In this document: piece by piece, positions 1-8,842 of the stretch
Layout: each line of letters opens with the position of its first letter
How positions within the stretch are numbered: the first letter of the stretch is position 1
Assembly: GCF_018588885.1 (NCBI RefSeq)
Contig: NZ_JAFFIW010000037.1
Location: 1-56,888, forward strand
Source of the DNA: Mesorhizobium sp. dw_380
GTDB lineage: Bacteria; Pseudomonadota; Alphaproteobacteria; Rhizobiales; Rhizobiaceae
Length of the DNA: 56,888 nt
Direction: 5' to 3'
The notes under the pieces: model-generated
Databases searched by the model: none
The model's input: only the letters and a program-made list of their open reading frames with translations
What the model was told of the DNA's origin: nothing
Made by a program: the position numbers and the translations under genes

Positions 1-19
1 AACGCTGTCGCTTTTCTGC

Positions 20-113
20 AAACGATGGCGATTGGCGAAAGCCGGGATGACAGCGTCCTTCGCCCCGTTTACGGGGAGAAGATGGCGGCAGCCAGATGAG
101 GGGCGGCGCCAGC
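20..113. repeat. Intergenic palindromic repeat, left copy of an inverted pair
   Basis: This element is built on the palindrome CCCCGT-TT-ACGGGG followed by a GATGAGGGGCGGCGC end. Positions 46-109 are a perfect 64-bp inverted copy of 446-509, and the flank from about 20 to 45 is an imperfect match. The same architecture recurs at 560-619, 14081-14263, 17792-17970 and 44088-44269, so it is a dispersed family. No protein-coding signal is convincing in this stretch. Confidence 0.75.
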
Positions 114-445
114 GCCTGTCTTGTTGCGACCGACGTGGACATCGGGGCGAGTAAAGCCGAGGAGGTTTCGAGGAGGCGCCCCCGGGCGACGCAGCGCGCC
201 CTTGGTCCCCGTTTGCGGAAATGGCCGGCGCGATGCCGGTGAGACAATTGCCTGAGCCCCGCGCCGGCCACTTAGCGACCTGATGAAGGTCCGCCGCCCG
301 AATTTTGTACCGGTCCCGTGCTGCACGATCAACCAAGCCGGGAAATTGGTACGGTTTCGTACCGAGCCCTGATTTATCGCCGGCTACGGAGAGCGTTCGG
401 CTGTCAATGCGGGGCGGATATGCTTCGGGACTATCGCCGAAGTCA

Positions 446-535
446 GCGCCGCCCCTCATCTGGCTGCCGCCATCTTCTCCCCGTAAACGGGGCGAAGGAC
501 GCTGTCATCGAGGCCTTCGCCAATTGCCAACGTTG
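446..535. repeat. Intergenic palindromic repeat, right copy of an inverted pair
   Basis: Positions 446-509 are the exact reverse complement of 46-109. The match then decays into the family's TTCGCCAATTG tail to about 535. The 336 bp between the two copies holds no open frame with a ribosome site or recognisable product. Two identical arms suggest a recent duplication or gene conversion. Confidence 0.75.
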
Positions 536-559
536 AAAAAGTGGCGCTGCCATCGAGGC

Positions 560-619
560 CAGCTTCTTTCTCCCCGTTTACGGGGAGAAATGCCCGGCAG
601 GGCAATGAGGGGCGGCGCC
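560..619. repeat. Third unit of the same repeat family
   Basis: This unit carries the CTCCCCGT-TTA-ACGGGGAG palindrome and ends in AATGAGGGGCGGCGCC, like the copies at 46-109 and 446-509, but with the TGCCCGGCAGGG variant of the linker. It sits just 3' of the membrane-protein gene that ends at 673 on the minus strand. Confidence 0.65.
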
Positions 620-672
620 AACGTTTGTCTTCCTGTCGCGGATTTCGACGGGAGCGGACATCGCCTCCCCCT

Positions 673-1185
673 TCACCGCTCATCCCTCAGCAGCGTCCAG
701 ATCCAGCCGACAAAAGTCAGCACCAGGAACGGATAGCCGGCGGCGGGCAGCGGCGCCGAGGTCGGCAGCAAGGGCGCGCCCCAGAGGATCATGCCGGCGG
801 AGACGACAAACAGCACGGCGGCAACGAACGCGGTGAGCCGCATCCAGAGTGCAAAAGTCTTCGGCGCGCTGACCATGACCAGTGCGGCCGCCCAAAGCGT
901 GATGCCGCCGACATAGGAGGGCACGCTGGCCTCCAGCCCCGCCGCATTGCCTGATAGCAGCAGGGTCTCGCCGGCAAGGAAGGTCAGGAAGCCCGCGGCA
1001 ACGCAGTCATTGCCCAGCCGCTGGTATTTCATCGTCAGCAGTGCGGTCGCCACCACCAGTGCCGCGCCATCAATCGTCCAGAGTGTTTCGCGCAGCGGAG
1101 CGCTGGCGACGAAGGTGCCGGCGAGGCCGAAAGCGCCGCCGATGGCGAGGCCGATTGCGGCGACGGTGTCTGATGTGGTGCGCAT
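673..1185 (-). CDS. Small polytopic membrane protein of unknown function
   Basis: The 170-residue product has about six hydrophobic segments, near residues 8-27, 38-54, 63-80, 90-108, 113-133 and 146-165. Short loops join them, so it should be an inner-membrane protein. No enzymatic or transport motif is recognisable. I chose the ATG at 1185 because a GGGGAAA stretch lies just upstream and the protein then begins close to its first membrane helix. A longer frame starting at 1269 adds only 28 non-conserved-looking residues. The gene stands alone between repeats and a gene-free stretch. The call as a real gene is fairly secure; the function is unknown. Confidence 0.65.
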   Translation of the reverse strand: MRTTSDTVAAIGLAIGGAFGLAGTFVASAPLRETLWTIDGAALVVATALLTMKYQRLGNDCVAAGFLTFLAGETLLLSGNAAGLEASVPSYVGGITLWAAALVMVSAPKTFALWMRLTAFVAAVLFVVSAGMILWGAPLLPTSAPLPAAGYPFLVLTFVGWIWTLLRDER

Positions 1186-1591
1186 GTGATGTTTCCCCAG
1201 CCGTGCGGAGAGGATACTGCAGGGTGGGACGTTTTCAATGGGTGGTCCGAAGTACAGTGGGAGGCGCACAAAGTGGATTGTGTTGACTGGGTCCTCGGGT
1301 AGCTCAAAATTGACCGGCCAAGGCAGCTAACCACGACCACGGCTCGATCAACTGGACGGTGTTGCTGGATGCCCTATTGCCAGTGAAGCGGATAGCGGAG
1401 GTTGAGAGCTCGGCGCTACTAGGGGACCTTTTGCCCCGGCATCAAGAATTATTCAGCCTTCGCGGAGCAACCGACTGGACAATGCAAGGGCGTCCGACTA
1501 GGATAATAATCCCAAAGTATACTTAACGCACTCACCGACTCTGCGGATCGAGCGTGATTGCCCACCATAGACAGTATAAGGATTGCAGCCA
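1186..1591. other. Gene-poor stretch with a possible gene remnant
   Basis: No complete gene was found here. A stop-free frame on the plus strand runs from about 1314 to the TAA near 1525, roughly 70 codons, without a start codon or ribosome site. It includes the peptide INWTVLLDALLPVKR. It might be the 3' end of a decayed gene or chance. Base composition is lower in GC than in the flanking core genes, like the DUF262-HNH gene that follows. Confidence 0.3.
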
Positions 1592-3202
1592 ATGGCAGGC
1601 AAGCGCCTAAACTTGGATGCGCTGATTAAGCGCGAGAACGCCGATACTGTCACCCATGGACCCGGAACCATCGGCCAGGGAGGAATTCCGGTCTCAGAGC
1701 TCGCGCAAGGGCGGCTGCATTTCAGTTTGCTTCGTAAGCCTGACTTCCAGCGAGTGACCAATGACTGGGATATCGACAACGTCGTTACTCTAATCAAAAG
1801 CTTTCGTGACGGTAGCCTCATCCCGGCGCTAATCCTGTGGAAGTCTGAAGCGGGATATACTTTTGTCGTCGATGGAGCCCACCGTCTCAGCGCCTTGATC
1901 GCATGGGTGAACGACGATTATGGGGCCGGACCGATTTCCAACAAATTCTTCGACGGCCGCATCCCACGTCAGCAGCTAGAATACCACCGAGAATGCCGCA
2001 AATTGGTGGCGAACATCGGCACTTATGCGGATCTCAGCAAAGCTCTTTCTGACGAAAATCCATCTCCGGAACGTATTCGCTGGGCGTCCAATATTGGCCA
2101 ACCGCTGTACGCACAATGGGTGGTTGGCGATGCGGAAATCGCCGAAAAATCTTTTCTGGCAATCAACCAGAGAGGTATTCAAATTAGCGATACTGAGAAA
2201 TACATGATCATCGCACGAAAGAAGCCGAATGTTCAGGCCGCGAGGGCATTAATCAGAGCGGCAACCGGCCATGAATATGTTTCGGACTTCGATCTCTCGA
2301 CCAAGGAGGCTATCTCGAGGGTTGCATCCAACACTTATGGAATAATGTTCGAGCCTGAGAGCGCGGAGCTAGGGCAGTCGATCGAGATGCCGGTGGCTGG
2401 CAAGCCTTATACCGCCGAGGCACTTCGTATAACGCTGGAACTGATTAATTTCACAAACGACATTGGTGCACTCCGAGCTCAGGAAGAGTTGCCGGACGAT
2501 AGGGATGGGAAGCAGACCGTCCGATTCCTTGAGAGAGCCTACGGCGTCGTCAAGTATGTAGCTGGTAGTGGTAACGCGAGCTTGGGGCTTCACCCTTCCG
2601 TGTATTTCTGGGGCGCTGCAGGAAAGCATCACCCGTCGGCGTTTTTGGCCGTGGTCAGTTTCATCCAGTATCTCAACTTCAATAAACGGCTAATGGAATT
2701 TTGTCAGCACCGGGCTATGTTTGAGGAATTTCTGGTCAGAAACCATTCGATAATCAAACATATTCTAGGCAAGTTTGGTGGTTGGACGAAGAGTGTCCCC
2801 ACCGTCCTGGCGATGTACAAGATAATTCTCGATGATCTTCGTGACGGAAAGGACTTCGATCAAATCCGATCTGGAATAATCGCAGACCATCGCTTTAGCG
2901 GTTTGGCTGAACTCATTGAGTTAGAGGGTGCGCCCAACAAGAAGGTCACGCGCGAAACCAGCCAGACGGTTCGCCGTCGCGAAATGCTTAAAACCACGTT
3001 GCGCTGCGCCATCTGCAATGCTCGATTGCCGACCACGGCGTTTAGTGACGACCACAAGAGACGAGTACAAGACGGGGGGCGGGGAAATGAAGAAAACCTG
3101 CAGCTAACCCATCCCTACTGCAATCATGGCTTTAAGGAATATCTCGTTTCTGAAGGGCTTCCGTTTCCCACGCGTCCATATTTTCTAGCCGAAGCCGCAT
3201 AA
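1592..3202 (+). CDS. DUF262/ParB-like domain fused to a C-terminal HNH endonuclease domain
   Basis: The 536-residue protein has an N-terminal domain with VVDGAHRLSALIAW near residues 90-103. This matches the DGQHR/DGxxRL signature of DUF262 and ParB/sulfiredoxin-like nucleotide-using domains. The C-terminus has a compact HNH domain: a CAIC pair near residue 472, then DDH, a GG, NLQL, and HPYCN. Such two-domain proteins occur among restriction and anti-phage nucleases (GmrSD-like) and DNA-modification-dependent systems. That role is inferred here. The ATG at 1592 has AAGGA nine bases upstream; a TTG three codons earlier is less likely. The gene is alone, has clearly lower GC and different codon use from its neighbours, and was probably acquired by transfer. 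Confidence 0.7.
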   Translation: MAGKRLNLDALIKRENADTVTHGPGTIGQGGIPVSELAQGRLHFSLLRKPDFQRVTNDWDIDNVVTLIKSFRDGSLIPALILWKSEAGYTFVVDGAHRLSALIAWVNDDYGAGPISNKFFDGRIPRQQLEYHRECRKLVANIGTYADLSKALSDENPSPERIRWASNIGQPLYAQWVVGDAEIAEKSFLAINQRGIQISDTEKYMIIARKKPNVQAARALIRAATGHEYVSDFDLSTKEAISRVASNTYGIMFEPESAELGQSIEMPVAGKPYTAEALRITLELINFTNDIGALRAQEELPDDRDGKQTVRFLERAYGVVKYVAGSGNASLGLHPSVYFWGAAGKHHPSAFLAVVSFIQYLNFNKRLMEFCQHRAMFEEFLVRNHSIIKHILGKFGGWTKSVPTVLAMYKIILDDLRDGKDFDQIRSGIIADHRFSGLAELIELEGAPNKKVTRETSQTVRRREMLKTTLRCAICNARLPTTAFSDDHKRRVQDGGRGNEENLQLTHPYCNHGFKEYLVSEGLPFPTRPYFLAEAA

Positions 3203-3357
3203 CAGCCGTTCAAAAAAGCGAACTCATCGGCTGAACCACCCAAGCGAATTCTCCAGACCGCTCTGACTGCTCTGGCTAACCGTTCTAATCTTTAGCTTTG
3301 GTTTCGGACGATATCAGTCGTCAGGCGCGATAAGGTGCGTGCCTTGCACTGGTCATC

Positions 3358-5163
3358 TCAATCCCCCATCTTCAGCGCCTGAATAAACGCCTCCTGCGGG
3401 ATATCCACCTTGCCGAACTGGCGCATCCGCTTCTTGCCTTCTTTCTGCTTGTCGAGCAGCTTGCGTTTGCGCGAGACGTCGCCGCCGTAGCATTTGGCGG
3501 TGACGTCCTTGCGCAGCGCCGAGATGGTTTCGCGGGCGATGACCTTGCCGCCGATGGCGGCCTGGATCGGGATCTTGAACAGATGGTGCGGGATCAGCTC
3601 CTTCAGCTTCTCGACCATCTGCCGGCCGCGCTTTTCCGCCGCCGTGCGGTGCACCAGCATGGACAGCGCGTCGACCGGCTCCTCATTGACCAGGATCGAC
3701 ATCTTCACCAGATCGCCCTCGCGATAGTCGGTGAGATGATAGTCGAACGAGGCGTAGCCCTTGGAGATCGACTTCAGCCGGTCATAGAAATCGAAGACCA
3801 CTTCGTTGAGCGGCAGATCGTAGGTCAGCATGGCGCGCTTGCCGACATAGGAGAGGTCGGCCTGGATGCCGCGCCGGTCCTGGCAGAGTTTCAAGATGCC
3901 GCCGAGATAGTCGTCGGGGGTGAGGATCGTGGCGCGGATCCATGGCTCCTCGATGGCCGAGATCTTCACCACGTCGGGCATGTCGGCCGGGTTGTGCAGC
4001 TCCTTCATCGAGCCGTCATTGAGGAGCAGCCGGTAGACGACGCTCGGTGCGGTGGCGATCAGGTCGAGGTTGAATTCGCGCTCCAGCCGCTCCTGGATGA
4101 TTTCCAGATGCAAGAGGCCGAGGAAGCCGCAGCGATAGCCGAAGCCGAGCGCGGCGGAGGTTTCCATCTCGTAGGAGAAGCTGGCGTCGTTGAGGCGCAG
4201 CTTGCCGACGGCGGCACGCAGATCCTCGAAATCGGCGGCGTCGACCGGGAACAGGCCGCAGAACACCACCGGCTGCGCCGGCTTGAAGCCGGGCAGCGCA
4301 TGCGCGGTGGCGCGCTTGTCCTCGGTGATGGTGTCGCCGACGCGGGTGTCGGCCACTTCCTTGATCGAGCCGGTGAAGAAGCCGAACTCGCCAGGGCCGA
4401 GCTCGTCGACATTGACGCGGGCCGGCGTGAACACGCCGGTGCGCTCGACCAGGTATTTCGCGCCGGTGCCCATCATGCGGATGGTCTGGCCCTTTTTCAA
4501 AACGCCGTCGATGATGCGCACCAGCACGATGACGCCGAGATAGGCGTCGTACCAGGAGTCGACCAGCATCGCCTTCAAGGGAGCGGTGGCATCACCTTCG
4601 CGCGGCGGCGGCAATTGGTGGACGATGGCTTCGAGCACGTCGGGAATGCCGAGGCCGGTCTTGGCCGAGATCAGCACGGCGTTGGAAGCGTCAATGCCGA
4701 TCACCTCCTCGACCTGCTCGCGGATGCGCTCGGGCTCGGCTGCCGGCAGGTCGACCTTGTTCAGCACCACGACGATCTCGTGGTTGTTGTCGATCGCCTG
4801 GTAGACATTGGCCAGCGTCTGCGCCTCGACGCCTTGGCTGGCGTCGACCACCAGCAGCGAACCCTCGCAGGCGGCGAGCGAGCGCGATACTTCGTAGGCG
4901 AAGTCGACATGGCCGGGCGTGTCGATCAGATTGAGGATGTAGTCCTCGCCATTATTGGCGCGGTATTTCAGCCGCACGGTCTGCGCCTTGATGGTGATGC
5001 CGCGCTCGCGCTCGATGTCCATCGAGTCCAGCACCTGCTCCTTCATGTCGCGCAGCTCCAGCCCGCCGGTGGACTGGATCAGGCGGTCGGCAAGCGTGGA
5101 TTTGCCATGGTCGATATGGGCGACGATGGAAAAATTCCGGATGTGGTCGAGGGGCGTGCTCAT
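3358..5163 (-). CDS. lepA: Elongation factor 4 (LepA), ribosome-associated GTPase
   Basis: The 601-residue product is the usual length for LepA. EF4 is a translational GTPase that acts on the ribosome during stress and initiation. The G1 motif AHIDHGKST lies near residues 15-23, DTPGHVDF near 80, and NKVD near 135. The C-terminal LepA-specific domain ends in a basic KRKLLDKQKEGKKRMR segment. I start it at the ATG at 5163, giving MSTPLDHIRNFSIVAHIDHG; a longer frame to 5232 adds an Ala-rich tail not typical of the family. It is divergent from the TadG-like gene at 5384. The call is very secure. Confidence 0.97.
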   Translation of the reverse strand: MSTPLDHIRNFSIVAHIDHGKSTLADRLIQSTGGLELRDMKEQVLDSMDIERERGITIKAQTVRLKYRANNGEDYILNLIDTPGHVDFAYEVSRSLAACEGSLLVVDASQGVEAQTLANVYQAIDNNHEIVVVLNKVDLPAAEPERIREQVEEVIGIDASNAVLISAKTGLGIPDVLEAIVHQLPPPREGDATAPLKAMLVDSWYDAYLGVIVLVRIIDGVLKKGQTIRMMGTGAKYLVERTGVFTPARVNVDELGPGEFGFFTGSIKEVADTRVGDTITEDKRATAHALPGFKPAQPVVFCGLFPVDAADFEDLRAAVGKLRLNDASFSYEMETSAALGFGYRCGFLGLLHLEIIQERLEREFNLDLIATAPSVVYRLLLNDGSMKELHNPADMPDVVKISAIEEPWIRATILTPDDYLGGILKLCQDRRGIQADLSYVGKRAMLTYDLPLNEVVFDFYDRLKSISKGYASFDYHLTDYREGDLVKMSILVNEEPVDALSMLVHRTAAEKRGRQMVEKLKELIPHHLFKIPIQAAIGGKVIARETISALRKDVTAKCYGGDVSRKRKLLDKQKEGKKRMRQFGKVDIPQEAFIQALKMGD

Positions 5164-5383
5164 GCCGCGCGCTTTAGCAGGGGCGGCCAGCGGCGGCAAG
5201 GCTTGCGGCGCAAGGGCCGCCCTGGCGGTCACAAAGTGGCGGGCGGGGCGGCGAGCGGGGCAAAAAAGCCCGAGATACCGGCCCGGCGGACAGAGATGCT
5301 TAAACTTTGATCGATAGGATTAGACCTTGCTTTGCCGGCGCGTGGTATCTGCGCGAAGGCTAATGTCTGTCGGGGGGTAGAAA

Positions 5384-6460
5384 ATGCTGAGAATTGCAGG
5401 CCGGTTCGCCCGTTCCCGCAGCGGGTCGATGGTCCCGCTGTTCTTTCTCATGCTGGTGCCGCTCATAACCGCTGTCGGCTTCTCGGTCGACTATACCAGC
5501 GCGGTCCAGACCCGGTCCAACCAGCAGCAGGCGCTAGATGCCGCGCTGCTGTCGATCACCACCATGGACACCACCTCGACGCTGCCGCAGCGCCAGACGG
5601 CACTGCAGGATTCCTTCATCGCCAACGGTGGCCAGGGCACCGCGACGCTGCAAACCTTCGTGGTTGCCGCCAATGGCGCCGCCAGCGCCCAGGCCACGGC
5701 AAGTTACGCCATGCCGACCGCTTTCATGCAGATCGCCAGGATCAACACGGTGCCGGTCGCAGTTGTGTCGGCGGTGAACAAGACGCCGGCCCTGGTGCAG
5801 ACCACCTTCAAGGTTTCCAAGGTGTCGGGCTGGTGGAACAAGACGATGACGCTCTACGGCACGCAATTCGGAGCGACGGTCGCCAAGCCGATGATGTCGA
5901 TCGAGTATACCTATAACGGCTTCGGTGATCCGAAGGGCTACGGCACCACGAACGTGTATACGATCACCAACAATGGTGGCGCCGACGTCAAGACGCTCGT
6001 CCAGTCGCAAGTGTGCACCACCGCCAGCGTGACCACTTTCACCGGTCTGCCTGCCGACGCGATCCTCCAGACCAGTGGCAGCAGGAAGTATTCAACCACC
6101 TGCGTCAACACCATGTATCCGGCCAACAGCGCCGGCGCGGCGATCGATGTCAGCCAGATGGGCGGCCTCTCCCTGCAGATGTACGTGCCGTCGGGCAACC
6201 CGCAATATCTCAAATCGGACGATGCGACGACCTCCAACCGACTCTATAGCGGCGTGGACGCGAACGCCCTGACCGAGACCGCGACCGGGCAGAAGGTCGA
6301 CATCTTCACCATCGTGCCTTGTGGCGTCACCAGCTATCAAGCCTGGGAGGACGGTGGCACAACGGTGCCGACTCCGTCCTCAAATGCCGACTTCTTCTAC
6401 AACGTCACCGGCAAGTGCGACTTCAACAAGCGGCCCTCGGACACAGCGCTGACGCAGTAG
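5384..6460 (+). CDS. TadE/TadG-like pilus-assembly type exported protein
   Basis: The 358-residue product begins with a short basic stretch and one hydrophobic helix (residues about 16-36, SMVPLFFLMLVPLITAVGFS). It then has VDYTSAVQTRSNQQQALDAA, the hallmark of the TadG_N/flp pilus-assembly family. The rest is a large, Ser/Thr-rich domain predicted to lie outside the membrane, with a few cysteines (VQSQVC, STTCVN, CGVTS, GKCDF). TadG relatives serve surface pilus assembly, but no other tad/cpa genes are nearby, so this is an orphan. A GGGGGG-containing ribosome site lies just before the ATG at 5384. The upstream 220 bp is shared with divergent lepA. Confidence 0.75.
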   Translation: MLRIAGRFARSRSGSMVPLFFLMLVPLITAVGFSVDYTSAVQTRSNQQQALDAALLSITTMDTTSTLPQRQTALQDSFIANGGQGTATLQTFVVAANGAASAQATASYAMPTAFMQIARINTVPVAVVSAVNKTPALVQTTFKVSKVSGWWNKTMTLYGTQFGATVAKPMMSIEYTYNGFGDPKGYGTTNVYTITNNGGADVKTLVQSQVCTTASVTTFTGLPADAILQTSGSRKYSTTCVNTMYPANSAGAAIDVSQMGGLSLQMYVPSGNPQYLKSDDATTSNRLYSGVDANALTETATGQKVDIFTIVPCGVTSYQAWEDGGTTVPTPSSNADFFYNVTGKCDFNKRPSDTALTQ

Positions 6461-6473
6461 GGATGACACTGAT

Positions 6474-6626
6474 GATCTCCCCCCTCGAGGGGGAGATGTC
6501 GCCAATAGGCGACAGAGGGGGTCGGCACGACGGGGCGCCAGCCTCCCTATGCCGCAAAGGGGGCCGCATCCGGTCGAACCGACCCCCTCTGGCCTGCCGG
6601 CCATCTCCCCCTCGAGGGGGGAGATC
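6474..6626. repeat. Composite repeat of two head-to-head CTCCCCC units
   Basis: Two inverted units face each other. The left unit is CTCCCCC-CTCGAG-GGGGAG with GGCGACAGAGGGGGTCG. The right unit is its mirror, GACCCCCTCT followed by CTCCCC-CTCGAG-GGGGGAG. The same composite of about 155-160 bp occurs at 41271-41432, 52842-53003 and 56671-56830. It starts 13 bp after the stop codon of the TadG-like gene and could act as a bidirectional terminator. Confidence 0.75.
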
Positions 6627-6766
6627 ACCCGTGGCGGCGGCCGCGCCAGGTCTCCGGCCTCCTTCGGCCCTCATCACAAACCGGTGAGCGTTGTAACGAA
6701 GCGGCGGATGGCGGCGAAGTGGGGGGATGACCGGCGCATCGGAGCGCCGCCCCACGGAGCCCGCCG

Positions 6767-7465
6767 ATGCCAAGATCCCGCCAGTTCGTCGCCCTGTCCA
6801 GCCTGGGCGCGCTCGCGCTCATGGCGTCGCTCGGCGCGGCGCAGGCCCAGCCGCTCACCGTGGTCGAGCTGTTCACCAGCCAGGGCTGCTCGTCCTGCCC
6901 GCCGGCCAACGCCAATCTCATCAAGGTCAAGGACCAGCCTGGCGTGCTGGCGCTGTCCTTCAACGTCACCTATTGGGATTATCTCGGCTGGAAGGACACG
7001 TTCGGAAAACAGGAATTCACCCAGCGCCAGGTTTCCTACGAGCCGCCGCTCGGTCATGACGGGCCGTTCACGCCGCAAGTGGTGGTCAACGGCCATGCCG
7101 ATGTTGTCGGCGCGGCACCAGGCGAGATCGAGCATCTGATCGCGGCCACTGGCAAGACCAGCGGCCCTTCGCTGTCGCTCGACGGCGGCAAGGTCCGTGT
7201 CGGCGCCGGCGCCGCGCCCGGCGGCAAGGCCGACGTCTGGCTGGTGCGCTACACCAAGGGCGTCGTGCAGGTGCCGGTGGCGCGCGGCGAAAACACCGGC
7301 CGCACGCTGCCGCATGCCAATGTCGTGCATACGCTGACAAAACTCGGCAGCTGGACCGGCGATGCGGCCGCCTATGCGCTTCCCGCCGCGTCCGGCGGCC
7401 TCAGCACCGCCGTGCTGGTGCAATCGCCGGGCGGCGGGCCGATCCTCGCCGCCGCCACCAACTAG
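6767..7465 (+). CDS. Exported DUF1223 family protein with a thioredoxin-like CxxC
   Basis: The 232-residue product has a signal peptide (residues 1-27, ending GAAQAQ). The mature part opens with VVELFTSQGCSSCPPAN, the diagnostic DUF1223 motif, whose CSSC resembles a thioredoxin-fold redox centre. NVTYWDYLGWKD follows near residue 65, also typical. The family is periplasmic in alphaproteobacteria; its substrate is unknown. The start at 6767 gives the signal peptide directly. It precedes the MKPAADA-repeat gene by about 100 bp and may be co-transcribed with it. Confidence 0.85.
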   Translation: MPRSRQFVALSSLGALALMASLGAAQAQPLTVVELFTSQGCSSCPPANANLIKVKDQPGVLALSFNVTYWDYLGWKDTFGKQEFTQRQVSYEPPLGHDGPFTPQVVVNGHADVVGAAPGEIEHLIAATGKTSGPSLSLDGGKVRVGAGAAPGGKADVWLVRYTKGVVQVPVARGENTGRTLPHANVVHTLTKLGSWTGDAAAYALPAASGGLSTAVLVQSPGGGPILAAATN

Positions 7466-7563
7466 ACATCTCGCCTCAGAAATTGCGCAACGCCGCATGA
7501 GCGGCGCCGCAAGACCCCCGGCCGCCAAAAGCGCGAGCCCTCACCACACCCAAGGAGACCACC

Positions 7564-7845
7564 ATGACCGTTCTTTCCCGCCTGACGCTGCCGGCGCTCG
7601 CCCTTGCCCTGTGCTCGACGGCGCTGCTGGCCGGCGGCATAGCCCGCGCCGATGACGCCACCAACGCCATGAAGCCGGCCGCCGACGCCATGAAACCGGC
7701 AACCGATGCGATGAAGCCCGCCGATCCCATGGCCACCAACTCCATGAAGCCCGCCGCCGATGCCATGAAGCCGGCGGCGGACGCGATGAAACCGGCCGCC
7801 GACGCGATGAAGCCGGCGGCGGATGCCATGGCTCCGGCCAATTGA
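7564..7845 (+). CDS. Small exported protein made of MKPAADA heptad repeats
   Basis: The 93-residue product has a clear signal peptide (residues 1-30, ending GIARA). A mature region follows that is almost entirely repeats of MKPA-A/T-D, about seven copies, one interrupted by the segment PMATNS. It resembles the loosely defined MXKDX-repeat secreted proteins, whose role is unknown. Pro, Met and Lys content suggests an extended or coiled periplasmic peptide. Methionine abundance next to msrA at 8055 is suggestive of a shared link to methionine oxidation, but that is inference. AAGGAGACC lies before the ATG. Confidence 0.75.
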   Translation: MTVLSRLTLPALALALCSTALLAGGIARADDATNAMKPAADAMKPATDAMKPADPMATNSMKPAADAMKPAADAMKPAADAMKPAADAMAPAN

Positions 7846-8054
7846 CATTGGTCCGTGGCCATCTGTCCCTGGCGGGCTCCCTGTCCAGCCGGGGACAGTC
7901 CCCAAGGCAATTGCCGTGAAGCCGTTCTGCGCCCGGAATTGCCTCAAAAACAAAAGGGCGCACGCGAATGTGAGCCCTCGCCGCAAGTCACGGATCGCGC
8001 CATCGCGCCCGATCCAATAGAGTGATCCCAATGGAAGCCATGAGGAGTGCAACC

Positions 8055-8780
8055 ATGACCAACATCAACAACCGTTCGACCGGCTTCGTCAGGGGTGCGC
8101 TTGCCGCACTCGCCCTGGCCGCCGCGGGCGCCGCCTTCTGGCTGACGCCGGCCGTTTCGGCCGAAGACGCGGTGGTCATCCCGCCGCCGGCGCTGGACGA
8201 AAAGGCGGCCACGGGCAGCGAGAAGGCTGTTTTCGCCGGCGGCTGCTTCTGGGGCGTGCAGGGCGTGTTCCAGCACGTCAAGGGCGTCAGCGAGGCCGTC
8301 TCCGGCTATACCGGCGGCGCCGAGGAGGACGCCGTCTACGAGACGGTCGGCACCGGCCGCACCGGCCATGCCGAGTCCGTCGAGATCACCTATGATCCGT
8401 CAAAAGTGACCTATGGCCAGCTGCTGCAGGTCTATTTCTCGGTCGCCCACAACCCGACGCATCTGAACTACCAGGGACCGGACTCCGGCACCCAGTACCG
8501 CTCGACGATCTTCGCCGAGAACGACGCGCAAAAGAAGATCGCGCAGAGCTATATCGCCCAGCTCGACAAGGCCAAGGTGTTCCCGGAGCCGATCGTCACC
8601 ACGATCGAGACCGGCAAGACCTTCTACCCGGCCGAGAACTACCACCAGGACTTTTTGACGCTGAACCCGACCTATCCCTACATCGTCTACAACGACCTGC
8701 CCAAGGTGGCGAACCTGAAGCAGCTGTTCCCGGCGCTGTACAGCGAGAAACCGGTGCTGGTGCTGTCGGCGAGCAACTGA
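8055..8780 (+). CDS. msrA: Exported peptide methionine (S)-S-oxide reductase MsrA
   Basis: MsrA reduces methionine-S-sulfoxide in proteins. The 241-residue product has an N-terminal signal or anchor (residues about 13-37, ending AVSA). It then has the catalytic motif GGCFWGVQ near residue 64, whose Cys is the nucleophile. SGYTGG, GHAESVEI and YHQDF, all family landmarks, follow. Two earlier in-frame starts exist, but GAGGAG lies eight bases before the ATG at 8055 and fixes that start. The signal peptide makes this a periplasmic form. It follows a methionine-rich exported peptide gene by about 200 bp. Confidence 0.93.
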   Translation: MTNINNRSTGFVRGALAALALAAAGAAFWLTPAVSAEDAVVIPPPALDEKAATGSEKAVFAGGCFWGVQGVFQHVKGVSEAVSGYTGGAEEDAVYETVGTGRTGHAESVEITYDPSKVTYGQLLQVYFSVAHNPTHLNYQGPDSGTQYRSTIFAENDAQKKIAQSYIAQLDKAKVFPEPIVTTIETGKTFYPAENYHQDFLTLNPTYPYIVYNDLPKVANLKQLFPALYSEKPVLVLSASN

Positions 8781-8842
8781 GGCTTGTAATTTTCCCCCTT
8801 GCGGGCAGGGCGATCGTATATGACTGGCTTGCGCTCTACGAT

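Noticed and set aside
456..683. Short frames within the first repeat cluster
   Set aside because: They are translations of the palindromic repeats themselves, and the same peptides recur at other copies of the repeat.
1270..1340. Possible insertion-sequence end near the HNH gene
   Set aside because: I could not find a matching inverted end, a target duplication or any transposase sequence.
3583..5310. Long open frame of 575 codons on the plus strand across lepA
   Set aside because: It is antisense to an unmistakable lepA, has no recognisable domain, and is explained by the GC-rich codon pattern of lepA.
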